A stretch of 64,000 bases of DNA from Sphingomonas sp. PP-CE-3A-406 (GCF_003688625.1 NZ_RCWY01000002.1:1054001-1118000), one strand, 5' to 3'. Numbered from the stretch's first letter, positions 17,080 to 27,144 are shown. Notes: generated from the sequence alone by a model not told the origin. Numbers and translations: made by a program.

Positions 17080-18186
17080 CTAGACCGCCCGCCGCGCCGC
17101 CAGTTCCGCCTTCCACCCACGCGCGCGCCACCACATGATCACCCCGGTCACCGCCAGCACCGCCGGCAATATCCCCCCAAGGAAAATGATCACTTGCCAC
17201 AGCGCGCCCATGTCGGTGCCGTCGTGGATTCGTCGCATCCACCGCGCCACGCCGCCCTGCGGCCGCGCGGCTGCCGCGGTCGCGCCACCGGTGTCGTCGG
17301 CGATCTTCACCCCGACCGGCGTCGTCCCGCGCGCGAACGTCACGGTCCAGTCGGCGCTAAGATCGGTCGGCCATGCGACACTGCGGAGCGGCGCGCCACC
17401 TGCCAGCGCGCGCGCCTTGCCGATCGCGACGTCGAGCGGCTGCGCGGGCTTAGCCAGCGGTTTCGCGCGCATCATCGCGCCGCGATCGGGCCCAACTCTA
17501 GGCCGCGACGCCTCCCCGGTAATCTTCCCGAAGAATTGCGGGAACGAGATCCACGCGCCGGTCAGCGACAGCACAAACAGCGGCAGCGCGATCCAGAACC
17601 CGAACAGATGATGCAGGTTGGTATCGACGTTGCGATGCCGCCGAAACCGCAGCCCGCGCGTCCATTTGCCGACCGTCGGCCACCACAGCCAGAGCCCGGT
17701 GAAGCACGACACCATCATCGCCACGCCGATCCAGCCGACGATCGAGCGTCCGACGCCGGGCAGTTGCAAGCTACCATGCAGCACGTGGAGAAACCGCACG
17801 AGCCCACCGTTCGACGGCGACACCTCCAGCACGCGCGCGGTCGGCGGATCGAGATACACCATCGTCCGCTGCGGCGGTCCCGGCCGCTTGGATGCAGTCC
17901 CGGCGGCGGCGGCAATGACGACCGGCCCGCCATCGTCGGGCATCGTCAGCTGCGCGATCCGCTCGTCGTACGTCAGCCGGGTAGCCGCCGCCGCGACATA
18001 GGCGTCCGGGCTGAGCACCGTCGTTCCCGACACCGCATAGCGCGTCGGGTCGACGATTCGATCGAGCGCGTCATGCCACACCAGCGCCGCGCCGCTGAGC
18101 GACAACGGAATGATCAGGATCGCGAGAATCAGCCCGATCCACTTGTGGACCTGAAACCACGCTCGCCGCATCGCCATCTTGCCCAT
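17080..18186 (-). CDS. piuB: PepSY-associated transmembrane protein (PiuB-like)
   Basis: 368-residue inner-membrane protein with about four membrane helices: an N-terminal RAWFQVHKWIGLILAILIIP motif typical of PepSY_TM proteins, two in the middle (VGWIGVAMMVSCFTGLWLWW; FGFWIALPLFVLSLTGAW) and one near the C-terminus. PepSY_TM proteins beside TonB siderophore receptors are thought to act as iron-siderophore reductases. It is the last gene of the piuA-sel1-piuC group, separated from piuC by a repeat at 18248-18334. Confidence 0.82.
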   Translation of the reverse strand: MGKMAMRRAWFQVHKWIGLILAILIIPLSLSGAALVWHDALDRIVDPTRYAVSGTTVLSPDAYVAAAATRLTYDERIAQLTMPDDGGPVVIAAAAGTASKRPGPPQRTMVYLDPPTARVLEVSPSNGGLVRFLHVLHGSLQLPGVGRSIVGWIGVAMMVSCFTGLWLWWPTVGKWTRGLRFRRHRNVDTNLHHLFGFWIALPLFVLSLTGAWISFPQFFGKITGEASRPRVGPDRGAMMRAKPLAKPAQPLDVAIGKARALAGGAPLRSVAWPTDLSADWTVTFARGTTPVGVKIADDTGGATAAAARPQGGVARWMRRIHDGTDMGALWQVIIFLGGILPAVLAVTGVIMWWRARGWKAELAARRAV

Positions 18187-18247
18187 CGTAAATTCCCCCG
18201 TTCATGGAGCGTGGCATGGCAGGCGTACGCAAGTCCATCCTTCCCCT

Positions 18248-18334
18248 CCCCGTCATCCTGCCGAAAGTCAGGACCCAGAGCCAAGCAGCGTAAGGCCCGT
18301 GATCCTGGGTCCTGACTTTCGTCGGGATGACGGG
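18248..18334. repeat. Inverted intergenic repeat, family B copy 1
   Basis: CCGTCATCCTGCCGAAAGTC ... GACTTTCGTCGGGATGACGG, two arms of about 30 bp around a 25-bp centre. A closely similar element lies at 49191-49276. Between piuC and the PepSY gene it might act as an attenuator or processing site. Confidence 0.75.
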
Positions 18335-18340
18335 CCGTGC

Positions 18341-19024
18341 TCAGACATCGGCCCAGCGGCGCAGGAGGTTATGGTACACCCCCGTCAGCCGCACCGTCGC
18401 CGGATCGCCCTGCCCTTGTGCGGCTGCAACTGCCTGCACGCCCTGGTCGAGATCGAACAGGATCCGTCGCGCGCCGTCGTCGCGGACCATCGACTGCAAC
18501 CAGAAGAACGACGCGACGCGTACGCCGCGCGTGACCGGCGCGACGCGGTGCAGGCTGGACGCTGGGTACACCACCATGTGGCCGGCGGGCAGCTTGACCG
18601 ATTGCGGCCCGAACTGGTCCTCGATCACGAGTTCGCCGCCGTCGTAACTGTCGGGATCGGCGAGGAAGAGCGTCGCCGACAGGTCGCTGCGGATGCGGAA
18701 GTCGGAGCCGCGCTTGATCCGGATCGCGGTGTCGACGTGAAGGCCGAAATCCTGGCCGCCGGCGTAGCGGTTGAACAGCGGTGGGAAGACTTTCAGGGGC
18801 AGCGCAGCGGCGACGAACAACGCCGACCGTCCGAGCGCGTCGAGGATCATGCCGCCCGCCTCGCGCGCCGCAGCGGAGTCCTCGGGCAGTTGCTCGTTAC
18901 GCTTGGCGAGCGCGGATTGCTGGCCGGACGTCGCGTTGCCGTCGATCCATTCGGCCGCATCGATGACGCTCCGCACTCGTGCCACTTCCGCCGGATCGAG
19001 CACCTCGGGAACGGCGATCAACAT
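18341..19024 (-). CDS. piuC: PKHD-type Fe(II)/2-oxoglutarate hydroxylase (PiuC/YbiX)
   Basis: 227-residue non-haem iron dioxygenase. The metal-binding HxD is in [13 protein letters not shown], the distal His in [12 protein letters not shown] and the 2-oxoglutarate Arg follows in GVRVASFFW. PiuC/YbiX proteins accompany Fiu/PiuA-type catecholate receptors and are thought to process siderophore-like substrates. Its ATG overlaps the stop of the Sel1 gene by a few bases, so it is part of the receptor operon. Confidence 0.9.
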   Translation of the reverse strand: MLIAVPEVLDPAEVARVRSVIDAAEWIDGNATSGQQSALAKRNEQLPEDSAAAREAGGMILDALGRSALFVAAALPLKVFPPLFNRYAGGQDFGLHVDTAIRIKRGSDFRIRSDLSATLFLADPDSYDGGELVIEDQFGPQSVKLPAGHMVVYPASSLHRVAPVTRGVRVASFFWLQSMVRDDGARRILFDLDQGVQAVAAAQGQGDPATVRLTGVYHNLLRRWADV

Positions 19025-19764
19025 GCCGCGCCCTCGCGCAATGCGGCCACGCCAGCAGCGCGGAACGCGGGGATATCGCTAACCGCCAGCCATGCTACGG
19101 CCTTGCCCAGAAACGCCGCGTTGCCCCGCGCGCCGGCTTGTTTCAACCAGACCAGCGCCGCGTCGACATCCCCCGCCGCGCCCAGCATCCGCGCGTGATT
19201 GAAGCATCCGCGGAAATCGCCGCCCTCCGCTGCCCGTGCATAGCATTCAGCAGCCCGCACCAGATCGCGCTCGCACGCCCAGCCGTCTTCCGCAAAACTG
19301 CCGACGAAGTTGATCGCCTTCGCACTGGCGAGCCCCGAATCCATCCCCGCGACCGTCTCCAGCAACGCCAATGCCGCCGGCTTGTCTTCGGCGACACCCT
19401 CCCCCAGCGCGAGAAGCGTCGCGTAATTATACATCGCCCAATCGAGCCCGCGCTCGGCGGCGATCCGGTAGCATTCCGCCGCGCGCGCCTTGTCGACCGC
19501 GGTACCCCAACCAAGATCGTAGCAGCGCCCGACCATGTTGAGTGCCATCACATGATGCTGCGCCGCCGCCTTCACGAACCAGCCGAGCGCCGCCTGCCGG
19601 TCCACCGCAACGCCAACCCCGTCGAGCAGCATCTGCCCGTAGACCGCCTGCGCCTCGGCAACGCCCGCATCCGCTGCCTCGCGCACGAACGCCGCGCGCT
19701 CCTCCGGACTTCCGGAGAGGCGCGCGGCGATGGCGTCGGGCGTGAGGGTATCGATCGCCGTCAT
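19018..19764 (-). CDS. Sel1-repeat (TPR-like) protein in the siderophore operon
   Basis: 248 residues made of Sel1-type helical repeats, for example [20 protein letters not shown] and [20 protein letters not shown]. There is no signal peptide, so it is probably cytoplasmic. The ATG at 19764 lies 8 bp after the receptor stop; the upstream in-frame part is shadow of the receptor gene. Sel1 proteins are protein-protein scaffolds; its conserved slot between receptor and PiuC suggests a role in the same uptake pathway, but the partner is unknown. Confidence 0.85.
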   Translation of the reverse strand: MTAIDTLTPDAIAARLSGSPEERAAFVREAADAGVAEAQAVYGQMLLDGVGVAVDRQAALGWFVKAAAQHHVMALNMVGRCYDLGWGTAVDKARAAECYRIAAERGLDWAMYNYATLLALGEGVAEDKPAALALLETVAGMDSGLASAKAINFVGSFAEDGWACERDLVRAAECYARAAEGGDFRGCFNHARMLGAAGDVDAALVWLKQAGARGNAAFLGKAVAWLAVSDIPAFRAAGVAALREGAAC

Positions 19765-19771
19765 ATCATCC

Positions 19772-22282
19772 TCAGAACCGCAGGTTGACCGTGCCGAAGA
19801 TCGTGCGACCGGCCGCCAGCGTCGCATAGTGGCTGGCATAGGTCTGCGAGAAATAGGTCTTGTTCGTCAAATTCTGCGCATTGACGCTGAGGTCGACATT
19901 GTCGGTCAGCTTGTAGCTCGCGCGTGCATCGAAGCGCCAGTAGTCGGGGGTGCTGCGCGTCAGGACCTTGGTCGCCGGGTTGACCGACACGACGCCGGCC
20001 GCAGTCTGCGTCGCGGTGCGGTTGTCGGCATAGCCACCGATCTGGTCGTCCATGTACAGAGCCGTGCCGCCGATCTGGAGCCGCTTGGTCACGGTGACGT
20101 TGGTGGTCGCGGTGAAGCTGTTCTTCGCCGTCTGCGGGACCTGCTTGCCGGTATTGACCGACACGACGCCGATCGTCCGGGCCGGCTGGATGACGGTGGT
20201 GACGCCGTTCGCGGTGCGCGTGATCGCCGGCGCGGTCAGGATCGTCGAGCCGCCGTCGATGATCTTCGGATCGAGATGCGTGAACCCGCCGAACACAGTC
20301 CAGCCGGGCAGGATCGTCCCGCTGACGTTGAACTCGACGCCACGGATCCGCGTCTCGCCGATGAACGACGCGGTGTTGTTGTCATCGAGCACGCGCGCGT
20401 TGGCGATATCGGTCTGGAACACTGCCGCGCCAAGCTGAAGCTTTTCGCCGAACAGGCTTGCCTTCGCACCGACCTCGTACGACTTGGTCTTTTGCGGGCG
20501 CAGCAGGTTGAGCACGGCGGCGGTGATCGCATTGTCCTCGCGGCCTTCGCCGAGCAGGCTGTTAGGCGGCGTCGCGGCGGTCGCATAGCTTGCGTACAGG
20601 CTGGTTTCCGACGTCGGCTTGAACACGAGGCCGGCCTGCCAGTTGAACAAATTGTCGACGCGCTTGATCCGCGTCTGCTGGGCGCCGGGCAGGATGACGG
20701 TCGACTGGAACCGGTCGTAGCGTGCGCCGAGGTTCAAGATCAGCGCCGGCATCAGCGTGATCGAATCGAACGCGTAAACCGCCTTGGTATTCGCGTCGTT
20801 CTGCGTCTCGGCCGAGGTCGCACCCTTCACGATCGGCGTCGCGGTCGTCGACGTGTCGCTCGTGTAATTGACCCACGGCGCATACGGGTTCGGGTCGAAC
20901 AGGCTCACGCAATAGGAGCGCGCGATCGTGACCGTGTCGCAGCGCGGGCTGATCGTCGAGCCGTTGGCCGACACGAACGTACCGCGCCGCGTCTTCTCCC
21001 ACGAGATTTCGGTGCCCAGCGAGAAGCTGTGCTCGATCCCGCCGGTGTTGAACTTGCCGTACAGATCGGTCTGGTCGACGATGCTTTCGCTATAGCCGTA
21101 GCGCGTATTGCCGCGCGTCCAGACATAGCCGCCACCCGTCACCTTCGTACCGCCGGCAATCGGATTGACCCCACTCGTGGCGGTCGCGGTCGTGCCATAG
21201 ACATTGCCCTGGCTGTCGTCGGGCAGTGTGAAGATATAGCTCTGGTCGCTGTGCGTGTAGCGTGCGGTATTGCGCAGCGTGATGCCGCCGAAATCATGCT
21301 CGACGCGGATCGTCGCCTGGTTGGTGGTCGAATCGCGGAAGTCGCGCGCCGCCAGGCCATAGAAGTTCTTCCGCGAGACGTAGCCGGTCTGGCCGCTGGC
21401 GGTCGTCACAGTGCCGAGTGCAGGCTCGGTCGTGACGTTGCCGGCGCCCGGATGGTTGGCGATCGTGTAGAGATACGGAATGCCGCTGTCCGGCAATTCG
21501 CTGCTCTCCATATGATAGAAACTGGCGGTCAGCCGGGTCGGCGTGCCGAGCCCGATCGCGAACGACGGCGCGATGCCCCAGCGCTTCGCCCAGATCGCAT
21601 CGCGGCCGGCGACGTCCTGATCGTGCCACATCCCCTCGATCCGGAACGCGGCGGTATCGGAGACCTTGAGGTTCACGTCGCCGGTGATGCGTTTGTAGTC
21701 TGCCTCGCCATAGCTGGCGCCGAGCGATCCGAAATTGTCGAGCTGCGGCAGGCGCGACAGAATGTTGATCGTACCGCCCGCCGAACCGCGCCCGCCCAGC
21801 GTCGAATCCGAGCCGCGAACGATCTGGACCGACTCGACCGCGAACACTTCGCGCGTCTGCGCGGCGAGATCGCGGACTCCATCGACATAGATGCTGCCCT
21901 GGCTGTCAAAGCCGCGGATGAAGGGGCGGTCGCCGATCGGATTGCCGCCCTCGGCCGCACCGAACGTGATGCCGGGAACGGTGCGCAGCGCATCGGCGAG
22001 GCTGTTCGACCCGGTCTGTTCGATCACTTCCTTCGGCAGCACGATCACCGAACGCGGCGTGTTGACCAGCGGCGCGACCTGCTTGGGGCCTTCGTCATGC
22101 AGGCGCTGCCCATTGACGAGGATCTCCTCGCGCTGCTGCGCATCGGTCACCGGCGCGGCTGACTTGTCGGCATCCGCGGCATAGGCCGGCGCGGTCGCGA
22201 ACGCGCCGACGCACGACAAAGCGAGGAAGGCCGGCACGGTGGACGAACGCGGCGAAGATGCGCGCGGCGAAGGTAGCGACAT
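19772..22282 (-). CDS. piuA: TonB-dependent siderophore receptor (Fiu/PiuA-like)
   Basis: Outer-membrane gated channel of 836 residues. Signal peptide at 1-40 (ALSCVGAFATAPAYA), plug domain from about 55 (TPRSVIVLPKEVIEQTGSNS; RGSDSTLGGRGSAGGTINIL), then a 22-strand barrel ending in aromatic FGTVNLRF. Neighbours PiuC and PepSY_TM indicate catecholate-type iron chelates as substrate. Start is ATG 22282; a TTG two codons earlier is unlikely. Two Fur-box-like sequences lie 34-78 bp upstream. Confidence 0.93.
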   Translation of the reverse strand: MSLPSPRASSPRSSTVPAFLALSCVGAFATAPAYAADADKSAAPVTDAQQREEILVNGQRLHDEGPKQVAPLVNTPRSVIVLPKEVIEQTGSNSLADALRTVPGITFGAAEGGNPIGDRPFIRGFDSQGSIYVDGVRDLAAQTREVFAVESVQIVRGSDSTLGGRGSAGGTINILSRLPQLDNFGSLGASYGEADYKRITGDVNLKVSDTAAFRIEGMWHDQDVAGRDAIWAKRWGIAPSFAIGLGTPTRLTASFYHMESSELPDSGIPYLYTIANHPGAGNVTTEPALGTVTTASGQTGYVSRKNFYGLAARDFRDSTTNQATIRVEHDFGGITLRNTARYTHSDQSYIFTLPDDSQGNVYGTTATATSGVNPIAGGTKVTGGGYVWTRGNTRYGYSESIVDQTDLYGKFNTGGIEHSFSLGTEISWEKTRRGTFVSANGSTISPRCDTVTIARSYCVSLFDPNPYAPWVNYTSDTSTTATPIVKGATSAETQNDANTKAVYAFDSITLMPALILNLGARYDRFQSTVILPGAQQTRIKRVDNLFNWQAGLVFKPTSETSLYASYATAATPPNSLLGEGREDNAITAAVLNLLRPQKTKSYEVGAKASLFGEKLQLGAAVFQTDIANARVLDDNNTASFIGETRIRGVEFNVSGTILPGWTVFGGFTHLDPKIIDGGSTILTAPAITRTANGVTTVIQPARTIGVVSVNTGKQVPQTAKNSFTATTNVTVTKRLQIGGTALYMDDQIGGYADNRTATQTAAGVVSVNPATKVLTRSTPDYWRFDARASYKLTDNVDLSVNAQNLTNKTYFSQTYASHYATLAAGRTIFGTVNLRF

Positions 22283-22315
22283 GGACAAACCCCTTTGTTC
22301 TTGAGGGGCTCGCTA

Positions 22316-22360
22316 TTGAGAGTCGTTCGCACTGTCAACGCTAATGCGAGTAATTCTCAA
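22316..22360 (-). promoter_or_regulatory. Two Fur-box-like operators upstream of piuA
   Basis: On the minus strand TTGAGAATTACTCGCATTAG (22360-22341) resembles the TGAGAAT-x-ATTCNCA Fur consensus. On the plus strand TTGAGAGTCGTTCGCAC (22316-22332) is a second, inverted copy. The pair brackets the likely promoter (TTGACA at about 22339-22334 minus). Iron-dependent repression of the receptor operon is the natural inference. Confidence 0.7.
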
Positions 22361-22599
22361 CCTGGATTATTGAACAGCCATGTTCTCAACGCGCTAGCAA
22401 GGTTTGGTGGATCGTCCGCAACAATGCGGATCGCGTCTATTTCGGCGACGAGTGCCGACAATGGCAGGGAAAGCCGCACAGCAACGGCCTCGAGCGCCTG
22501 CCAGAAGACGGGCTCGAGGCTGATCGAGGTCTGGTGGCCTGCAATCGTGATCGAGCGCTTGACGGGTCCGTGGAATCCGCCAGCTGGCACTTCGATCAC
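22357..22599 (-). CDS. Ribbon-helix-helix domain protein
   Basis: 80-residue protein. After VPAGGFHGPVKRSITIAGHQ comes TSISLEPVFWQALEAVAVRL and a short helix, which is the RHH_4-type pattern of alphaproteobacteria. I chose GTG 22599, eight bases after the CobT stop; the frame upstream is cobT shadow. It probably binds DNA as a dimer and is co-transcribed with cobS-cobT. Its target is unknown. Confidence 0.75.
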   Translation of the reverse strand: MIEVPAGGFHGPVKRSITIAGHQTSISLEPVFWQALEAVAVRLSLPLSALVAEIDAIRIVADDPPNLASALRTWLFNNPG

Positions 22600-22606
22600 G
22601 ATCCGC

Positions 22607-24430
22607 TCATTCCGTATCGAACAGCGAGGCCAGCTGTTCGATGATCGTGCCGCCAAGCTGCTCGACGTCCATGATCGTCACCGCGCGCGCGTAATAGCGG
22701 GTGACGTCGTGGCCGATGCCGATCGCGACCAGCTCGACCGGCGACTTGCTCTCGATCCAGCCGATCACCTGGCGGAGGTGCCGTTCGAGATACGAGCCCG
22801 AGTTCACGCTGAGCGTCGAATCGTCGACCGGCGCGCCGTCGCTGATCACCATCAGGATGCGGCGTTCCTCGGGCCGTGCAACCAGCCGGGCGTGCGCCCA
22901 CATCAGCGCCTCGCCATCGATATTCTCCTTCAGCAACCCCTCGCGCATCATAAGACCGAGCGAGTTGCGCGCGCGGCGCCACGGCTCGTCGGCGCGCTTG
23001 TAGACGATGTGGCGGATGTCATTGAGGCGACCCGGCTGCGGCGGACGGCCAGCGGCGAGCCACGTCTCGCGACTCTGACCGCCCTTCCACGCACGTGTCG
23101 TGAAACCGAGGATCTCGGTCTTCACCCCGCAGCGCTCCAGCGTGCGCGCGAGGATGTCCGCGCTGATCGCTGCAATCGAGATCGGGCGGCCGCGCATCGA
23201 GCCGGAATTGTCGATCAGCAGCGTCACGACGGTGTCGCGGAAGTCGGTCTCCCGCTCGGCCTTGTAGCTCAGCGACAGCGTCGGGTTGACGATCACGCGC
23301 GCGAGCCGCGCGGCGTCGAGGATGCCCTCTTCCTGATCGAAATCCCACGACCGCGACTGCTGCGCCATCAGCCGCCGCTGGAGCCGGTTGGCAAGTTTCG
23401 ACACGGTCGACTGCAGGTGCACAAGCTGCTGGTCGAGATAGCCGCGCAGGCGTGCGAGTTCGTCGGCGTCGCACAGCTCGGTGGCCGCGATCACCTCGTC
23501 GAACTGCGTCGTCCACGGTTTGTAGTCGAACGCGCCGCCCATGTCCGCGAACGGACGGTTCGGGCGGACCGGCTGCATGCCTTCCTCGCCGTCGTCGCCG
23601 GGCTCGCCGTCGATGTCGTCCATCGACTCGTCGCTCTGCTCCTGGCCGTCGCTTTCCTCATTCTGCTGCTCGGACTGTTCGCCCCGCGCCTCGACTTCGC
23701 CCTGGCCGTCCTCGCCCTGGTCGTCGCCTTCGTCGCCCTCGTCCTGCTGCTGCTCGTCGGTGCCCTCGTCCTCGGAGCCGCCCTCGTCGCTTTCCTCGGG
23801 GACCTGATCGCCTTCGACCAGTTCGAGTTCCTGCAGCATTTTCCGCGCAAGACCCTGGAACGCCTTCTGGTCGTCGAGCGCATAGGCCAGCGCGTCGAGA
23901 TCGGTCTTGCTCTCGATCCACTCACGCACCAGCGCTAGTCCGGGCGCGGCGATCGCGGGAGATTCCAGCCCGGTCAGCCGCTCGCGCACCATCAGGCCAA
24001 GTGCGGTCGACAAAGGCACCTCGTCGCGATTGCGCGCGCGCGTGATCGGATCCGCCCGCAACCGCACGTCGAGCGCGCTTTCTAGGTTCTCGGTGATCCC
24101 CGCATAGCCGCGCGATCCGAGGGCTTCCACGCGTGCGGTTTCGACGGAATCGAATACTGCGCGCGCAACCGCCTCGACCGGCGCCGCACGATTATGCAGC
24201 GCGATGTCGTGATGCTTCAACCGGAGCGCGAATCCGTCCGCGAACCCACGCGCCTCCGCGACCTGCTCCAGCGGCAGGGCGCGCGCGGGCATCGGCACCT
24301 TGATGTGCTTACCCGACTGTGTCGGTGCATCGGCGGTAAACGCGAGTTCGACCTCCGGCTCCTCCGAAATCGCACGCGCGGTACCGGCAAGAACCGCCTT
24401 GAAGCGATCGAGAGGGGTTTCGTTGGCCAA
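22607..24430 (-). CDS. cobT: Cobaltochelatase subunit CobT (VWA domain)
   Basis: Chaperone subunit that with CobS drives cobalt insertion by CobN in aerobic B12 synthesis. In 607 residues: an N-terminal helical domain, a long acidic Glu/Asp/Gln-rich linker (about 205-290), and a C-terminal von Willebrand A domain whose metal site is [17 protein letters not shown] start, four bases after the CobS stop; no ATG is available nearby. CobN and the rest of the B12 pathway are not in this window. Confidence 0.93.
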   Translation of the reverse strand: MANETPLDRFKAVLAGTARAISEEPEVELAFTADAPTQSGKHIKVPMPARALPLEQVAEARGFADGFALRLKHHDIALHNRAAPVEAVARAVFDSVETARVEALGSRGYAGITENLESALDVRLRADPITRARNRDEVPLSTALGLMVRERLTGLESPAIAAPGLALVREWIESKTDLDALAYALDDQKAFQGLARKMLQELELVEGDQVPEESDEGGSEDEGTDEQQQDEGDEGDDQGEDGQGEVEARGEQSEQQNEESDGQEQSDESMDDIDGEPGDDGEEGMQPVRPNRPFADMGGAFDYKPWTTQFDEVIAATELCDADELARLRGYLDQQLVHLQSTVSKLANRLQRRLMAQQSRSWDFDQEEGILDAARLARVIVNPTLSLSYKAERETDFRDTVVTLLIDNSGSMRGRPISIAAISADILARTLERCGVKTEILGFTTRAWKGGQSRETWLAAGRPPQPGRLNDIRHIVYKRADEPWRRARNSLGLMMREGLLKENIDGEALMWAHARLVARPEERRILMVISDGAPVDDSTLSVNSGSYLERHLRQVIGWIESKSPVELVAIGIGHDVTRYYARAVTIMDVEQLGGTIIEQLASLFDTE

Positions 24431-24434
24431 AGGT

Positions 24435-25439
24435 TTAGGCCTTGCCCACCACGCTCTCGGGAAGATCCTTGCCGAACACGCGCTGGTAATATTCGGCGAC
24501 CAGCGGCCGCTCCGCCTCGTCGCACTTGTTGAGGAAGCTCAACCGGAACGCGAAGCCGACGTCGCCAAAGATCAGCGCGTTCTGCGCCCAGGTGATCACC
24601 GTACGCGGGCTCATCACGGTCGAGATGTCGCCGTTGACGAAGCCCTTGCGCGTCATGTCGGCGACGCGGACCATGTTCTCGACGGTCTTCTTGCCCTCGG
24701 GCTTGTCGTATTCGCCGGACTTGGCGAGCACGATCTGCGCCTCGACCTTAGCGGGCAGGTAGTTGAGCGTGACGACGATGTTCCAGCGGTCCATCTGGCC
24801 CTGGTTGATCTGCTGCGTGCCGTGATACAGCCCGCTCGTATCGCCGAGGCCGACCGTGTTGGCGGTCGCAAACAGGCGGAACCACGGGTTCGGACGGATC
24901 ACGCGGTTCTGGTCGAGCAGCGTCAGCTTGCCTTCGGTCTCCAGCACGCGCTGGATCACGAACATCACGTCCGGGCGGCCCGCGTCGTATTCGTCGAACA
25001 CCAGCGCAGTTGGGGTCTGCAATGCCCAGGGCAGCAGGCCTTCGCGGAACTCGGTGATCTGCTGGCCGTCCTTGAGGACGATCGCGTCGCGGCCGATCAG
25101 GTCGATACGGCTGATGTGCGCGTCGAGGTTGATGCGGATGCACGGCCATTTCAGTCGCGCCGCGACCTGCTCGATATGCGTCGATTTGCCGGTGCCGTGA
25201 TAGCCCTGGACCATCACGCGACGGTTATGCGCGAAACCCGCCAGCACGGCGAGCGTCGTGTCGGCATCGAAGACGTACGCCGGATCGAGATCGGGGACGC
25301 GCTCGTCGGCTTCGGAGAAGGCCGGCACTTCCATGTCGGAATCGATCCCGAACATCTCGCGCACCTTCACCATGCGGTCGGGTGCGTCGAGGATCGTGGT
25401 CTCGCGGCTGTCGGGCTGGGTATTCGGGATATCGGTCAT
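24435..25439 (-). CDS. cobS: Cobaltochelatase subunit CobS (AAA+ ATPase)
   Basis: MoxR-like AAA+ ATPase of 334 residues. Walker A is [13 protein letters not shown], Walker [14 protein letters not shown], sensor [11 protein letters not shown]. The N-terminal 40-45 residues ([20 protein letters not shown]) match CobS rather than other MoxR proteins. It forms a hexamer with CobT for ATP-driven metal insertion. First gene of cobS-cobT-RHH. Confidence 0.95.
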   Translation of the reverse strand: MTDIPNTQPDSRETTILDAPDRMVKVREMFGIDSDMEVPAFSEADERVPDLDPAYVFDADTTLAVLAGFAHNRRVMVQGYHGTGKSTHIEQVAARLKWPCIRINLDAHISRIDLIGRDAIVLKDGQQITEFREGLLPWALQTPTALVFDEYDAGRPDVMFVIQRVLETEGKLTLLDQNRVIRPNPWFRLFATANTVGLGDTSGLYHGTQQINQGQMDRWNIVVTLNYLPAKVEAQIVLAKSGEYDKPEGKKTVENMVRVADMTRKGFVNGDISTVMSPRTVITWAQNALIFGDVGFAFRLSFLNKCDEAERPLVAEYYQRVFGKDLPESVVGKA

Positions 25440-25482
25440 GTTGGCCTCGTGTTCCCCACCGCTCTAGGACAAGCGAGGGGCG

Positions 25483-26172
25483 TTACTCAACCGCGACCTT
25501 GTCCGGAAGCGGGAAGAGTGTGACGAACCGCTCGGCAAGCGCACGGTTCCCGGTGATCTGCAATGTGCCCGCGGCTTCCGCATCGCGAAAGGGCCTTGCG
25601 CCATAGACGAGCGATGCGATCGTCATCGGATCGCCGTCGAACGTGACGTCCGCGACCGAGGGGTCGGCGCGCACGACATGGATCCAGTCGCCATCGACCC
25701 GGCCGACGAACCCCTCGCCGCCCAGCCGAAAACCGACGACCGCGATCCAGCCATCGGCGCGCTGCCGCGAGAACATCGTCCGGAACGACAGCATCAGCGA
25801 GGCCGCGCTCAGCGGCAGGGTGGTATCGTGCGCAGGCGACCGCGCCGCCCATCGACCGAGTTCGCGGATCGCGGTCTCGCTCTCATACCCCCACGGCGTC
25901 AGCTCGTAGACCTGTACGCTAGCGGGCGGCGGCAGCATGCGCCGGATCAGGATACCGGCGCGCGCCAGTCCCTCCAGCCGCTGCGTCAGGACGTTCGCAC
26001 TGATCCCGCCGAGGTTAGCCTTCAGCTCGCCGAACCGCCGCGGACCGAACATCAGTTCGCGCACGACCAGCAACGACCAGCGCTCTCCAACCAGTTCGAG
26101 CGCCATCGCCGTGCCGCACGCATCGTCATACCACCGCTTCGACGATGCGCTGGTTACATTTTCTAACTTCAT
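25483..26172 (-). CDS. HxlR-family transcriptional regulator with C-terminal extension
   Basis: 229 residues. The winged-helix HxlR domain occupies about 1-110 (GERWSLLVVRELMFGPRRFG; LTPWGYESETAIRELGRWAA). The remaining 100 residues contain an SCP2-like or sterol-carrier-like fold seen in longer HxlR members. It diverges from the VOC protein gene (75 bp), so it may regulate that small cluster. Inducer unknown. Confidence 0.85.
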   Translation of the reverse strand: MKLENVTSASSKRWYDDACGTAMALELVGERWSLLVVRELMFGPRRFGELKANLGGISANVLTQRLEGLARAGILIRRMLPPPASVQVYELTPWGYESETAIRELGRWAARSPAHDTTLPLSAASLMLSFRTMFSRQRADGWIAVVGFRLGGEGFVGRVDGDWIHVVRADPSVADVTFDGDPMTIASLVYGARPFRDAEAAGTLQITGNRALAERFVTLFPLPDKVAVE

Positions 26173-26246
26173 AGTTGTTTTAGGTAACCATCGCGAGCAT
26201 GCAATGCAAATACGGTGTGAAACCGAGTCGAACCAGGAGAGCAGCC

Positions 26247-26675
26247 ATGAGCAAAGCCATCTTCGTGAATCTGCCGGTCGCCGACGTGGTGGCCGCGACG
26301 GCGTTCTACGCGGCGATCAGGTTCGAACGGAACGCGATGTTCTCGAACGATCAGGGATCGGCGATGGCGTGGTCGGACACGATCATGGTGATGCTGCTCG
26401 ACCGCGCCTTTTATGCCACCTTCACGGCCAAGCAGATCATCGATGCGAAGACGACGAGCGGCGTGCTGCTGGCGCTGTCGTTCGACAGCCCGGCCGACGT
26501 CGATGCGATCACGGAAGCCGCACTAGCGGCCGGCGGGCGCGAATTGCACGATCCCGAGGACATCGGCTTCATGTACAGCCGCGCCTTCGAGGATCTCGAC
26601 GGGCATGGCTGGGGACCGTTCTTCATGGACATGGCCGCGGCGACGCAGGCGATGGGCGAGACCCAGCCGGACTGA
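26247..26675 (+). CDS. VOC-superfamily (glyoxalase-like) protein
   Basis: 142 residues with the paired beta-alpha-beta-beta-beta pattern of vicinal oxygen chelate proteins (IFVNLPVADVVAATAFYAAI; RAFEDLDGHGWGPFFMDM). The PhnB/lactoylglutathione-lyase-like group often lacks a proven reaction. The ATG has AGGAG 7 bases upstream. It is divergent from HxlR and leads into a broken GST gene and an SRPBCC gene, a combination common in sphingomonads. Confidence 0.85.
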   Translation: MSKAIFVNLPVADVVAATAFYAAIRFERNAMFSNDQGSAMAWSDTIMVMLLDRAFYATFTAKQIIDAKTTSGVLLALSFDSPADVDAITEAALAAGGRELHDPEDIGFMYSRAFEDLDGHGWGPFFMDMAAATQAMGETQPD

Positions 26676-26737
26676 TCCCGCCACCTGATCCAGCCGGGGA
26701 GACTGCGCCGACCTCGTGACATCCGGAAAGGGAAACG

Positions 26738-27144
26738 ATGCGACCGATCATCACGGCCTATGACTGGGTTCCCGATTTCGCCAAGGGCCAAGTGCGGGAC
26801 CTGCGCGTCCGCTGGGCGCTCGAGCAGGTCGGCCAGGCCTATGACGTGCTGTATCTCCAGCAGGGCGAACAGAAACAGCCGCTGCACCGCGATCGTCAAC
26901 CCTTCGGGCAGGGTGCCCACGTACGAGGCGGGCGACCTGATGACGGTGGCGGTATTGCGCATGCTCGGCGGCACGCCGCTGCTCGACGCGCATCCGACAC
27001 TGACCGAGTATGTCTCGCGAGTCGAAACTGACCGAGTATGTCTCGCGAGTCGAAGCGCGTCCGGCCTTCGCGAGGGCACTCGCCGATCAGATGGTCGGGT
27101 TCACCGGCGTTCGCCGCATGGCTGGCGGCACAGGGAGAGACTGA
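26738..27144 (+). pseudogene. Glutathione S-transferase pseudogene
   Basis: The N-terminal GST domain reads well in one frame (TAYDWVPDFAKGQVRDLRVR; ALEQVGQAYDVLYLQQGEQ), then moves to another frame at PFGQVPTYEAGDL. About 70-80 residues of the helical domain are missing before MTVAVLRMLGGTPLLDAHPT. Finally a 28-bp tandem duplication (26999-27054) breaks the frame again before ARPAFARALADQMVGFTG. At least two frameshifts plus an internal deletion make it non-functional; only 135 codons' worth of sequence remains against about 205 in the family. Confidence 0.85.
26999..27054 (+). repeat. 28-bp perfect tandem duplication within the GST pseudogene
   Basis: Two adjacent identical copies (26999-27026 and 27027-27054), each beginning ACTGACCGAGTATG and ending GAGTCGAA. 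As 28 is not a multiple of three the duplication shifts the reading frame. It looks like a recent replication-slippage event. Confidence 0.95.

Noticed and set aside
22295..23938. Long plus-strand frame across the Fur region and opposite cobT
   Set aside because: The hydrophobic stretch arises from the antisense of CobT's acidic linker and is not a membrane protein.
24300..25523. Plus-strand frame of 407 residues opposite cobS
   Set aside because: Antisense shadow of CobS, whose Walker motifs are unambiguous.
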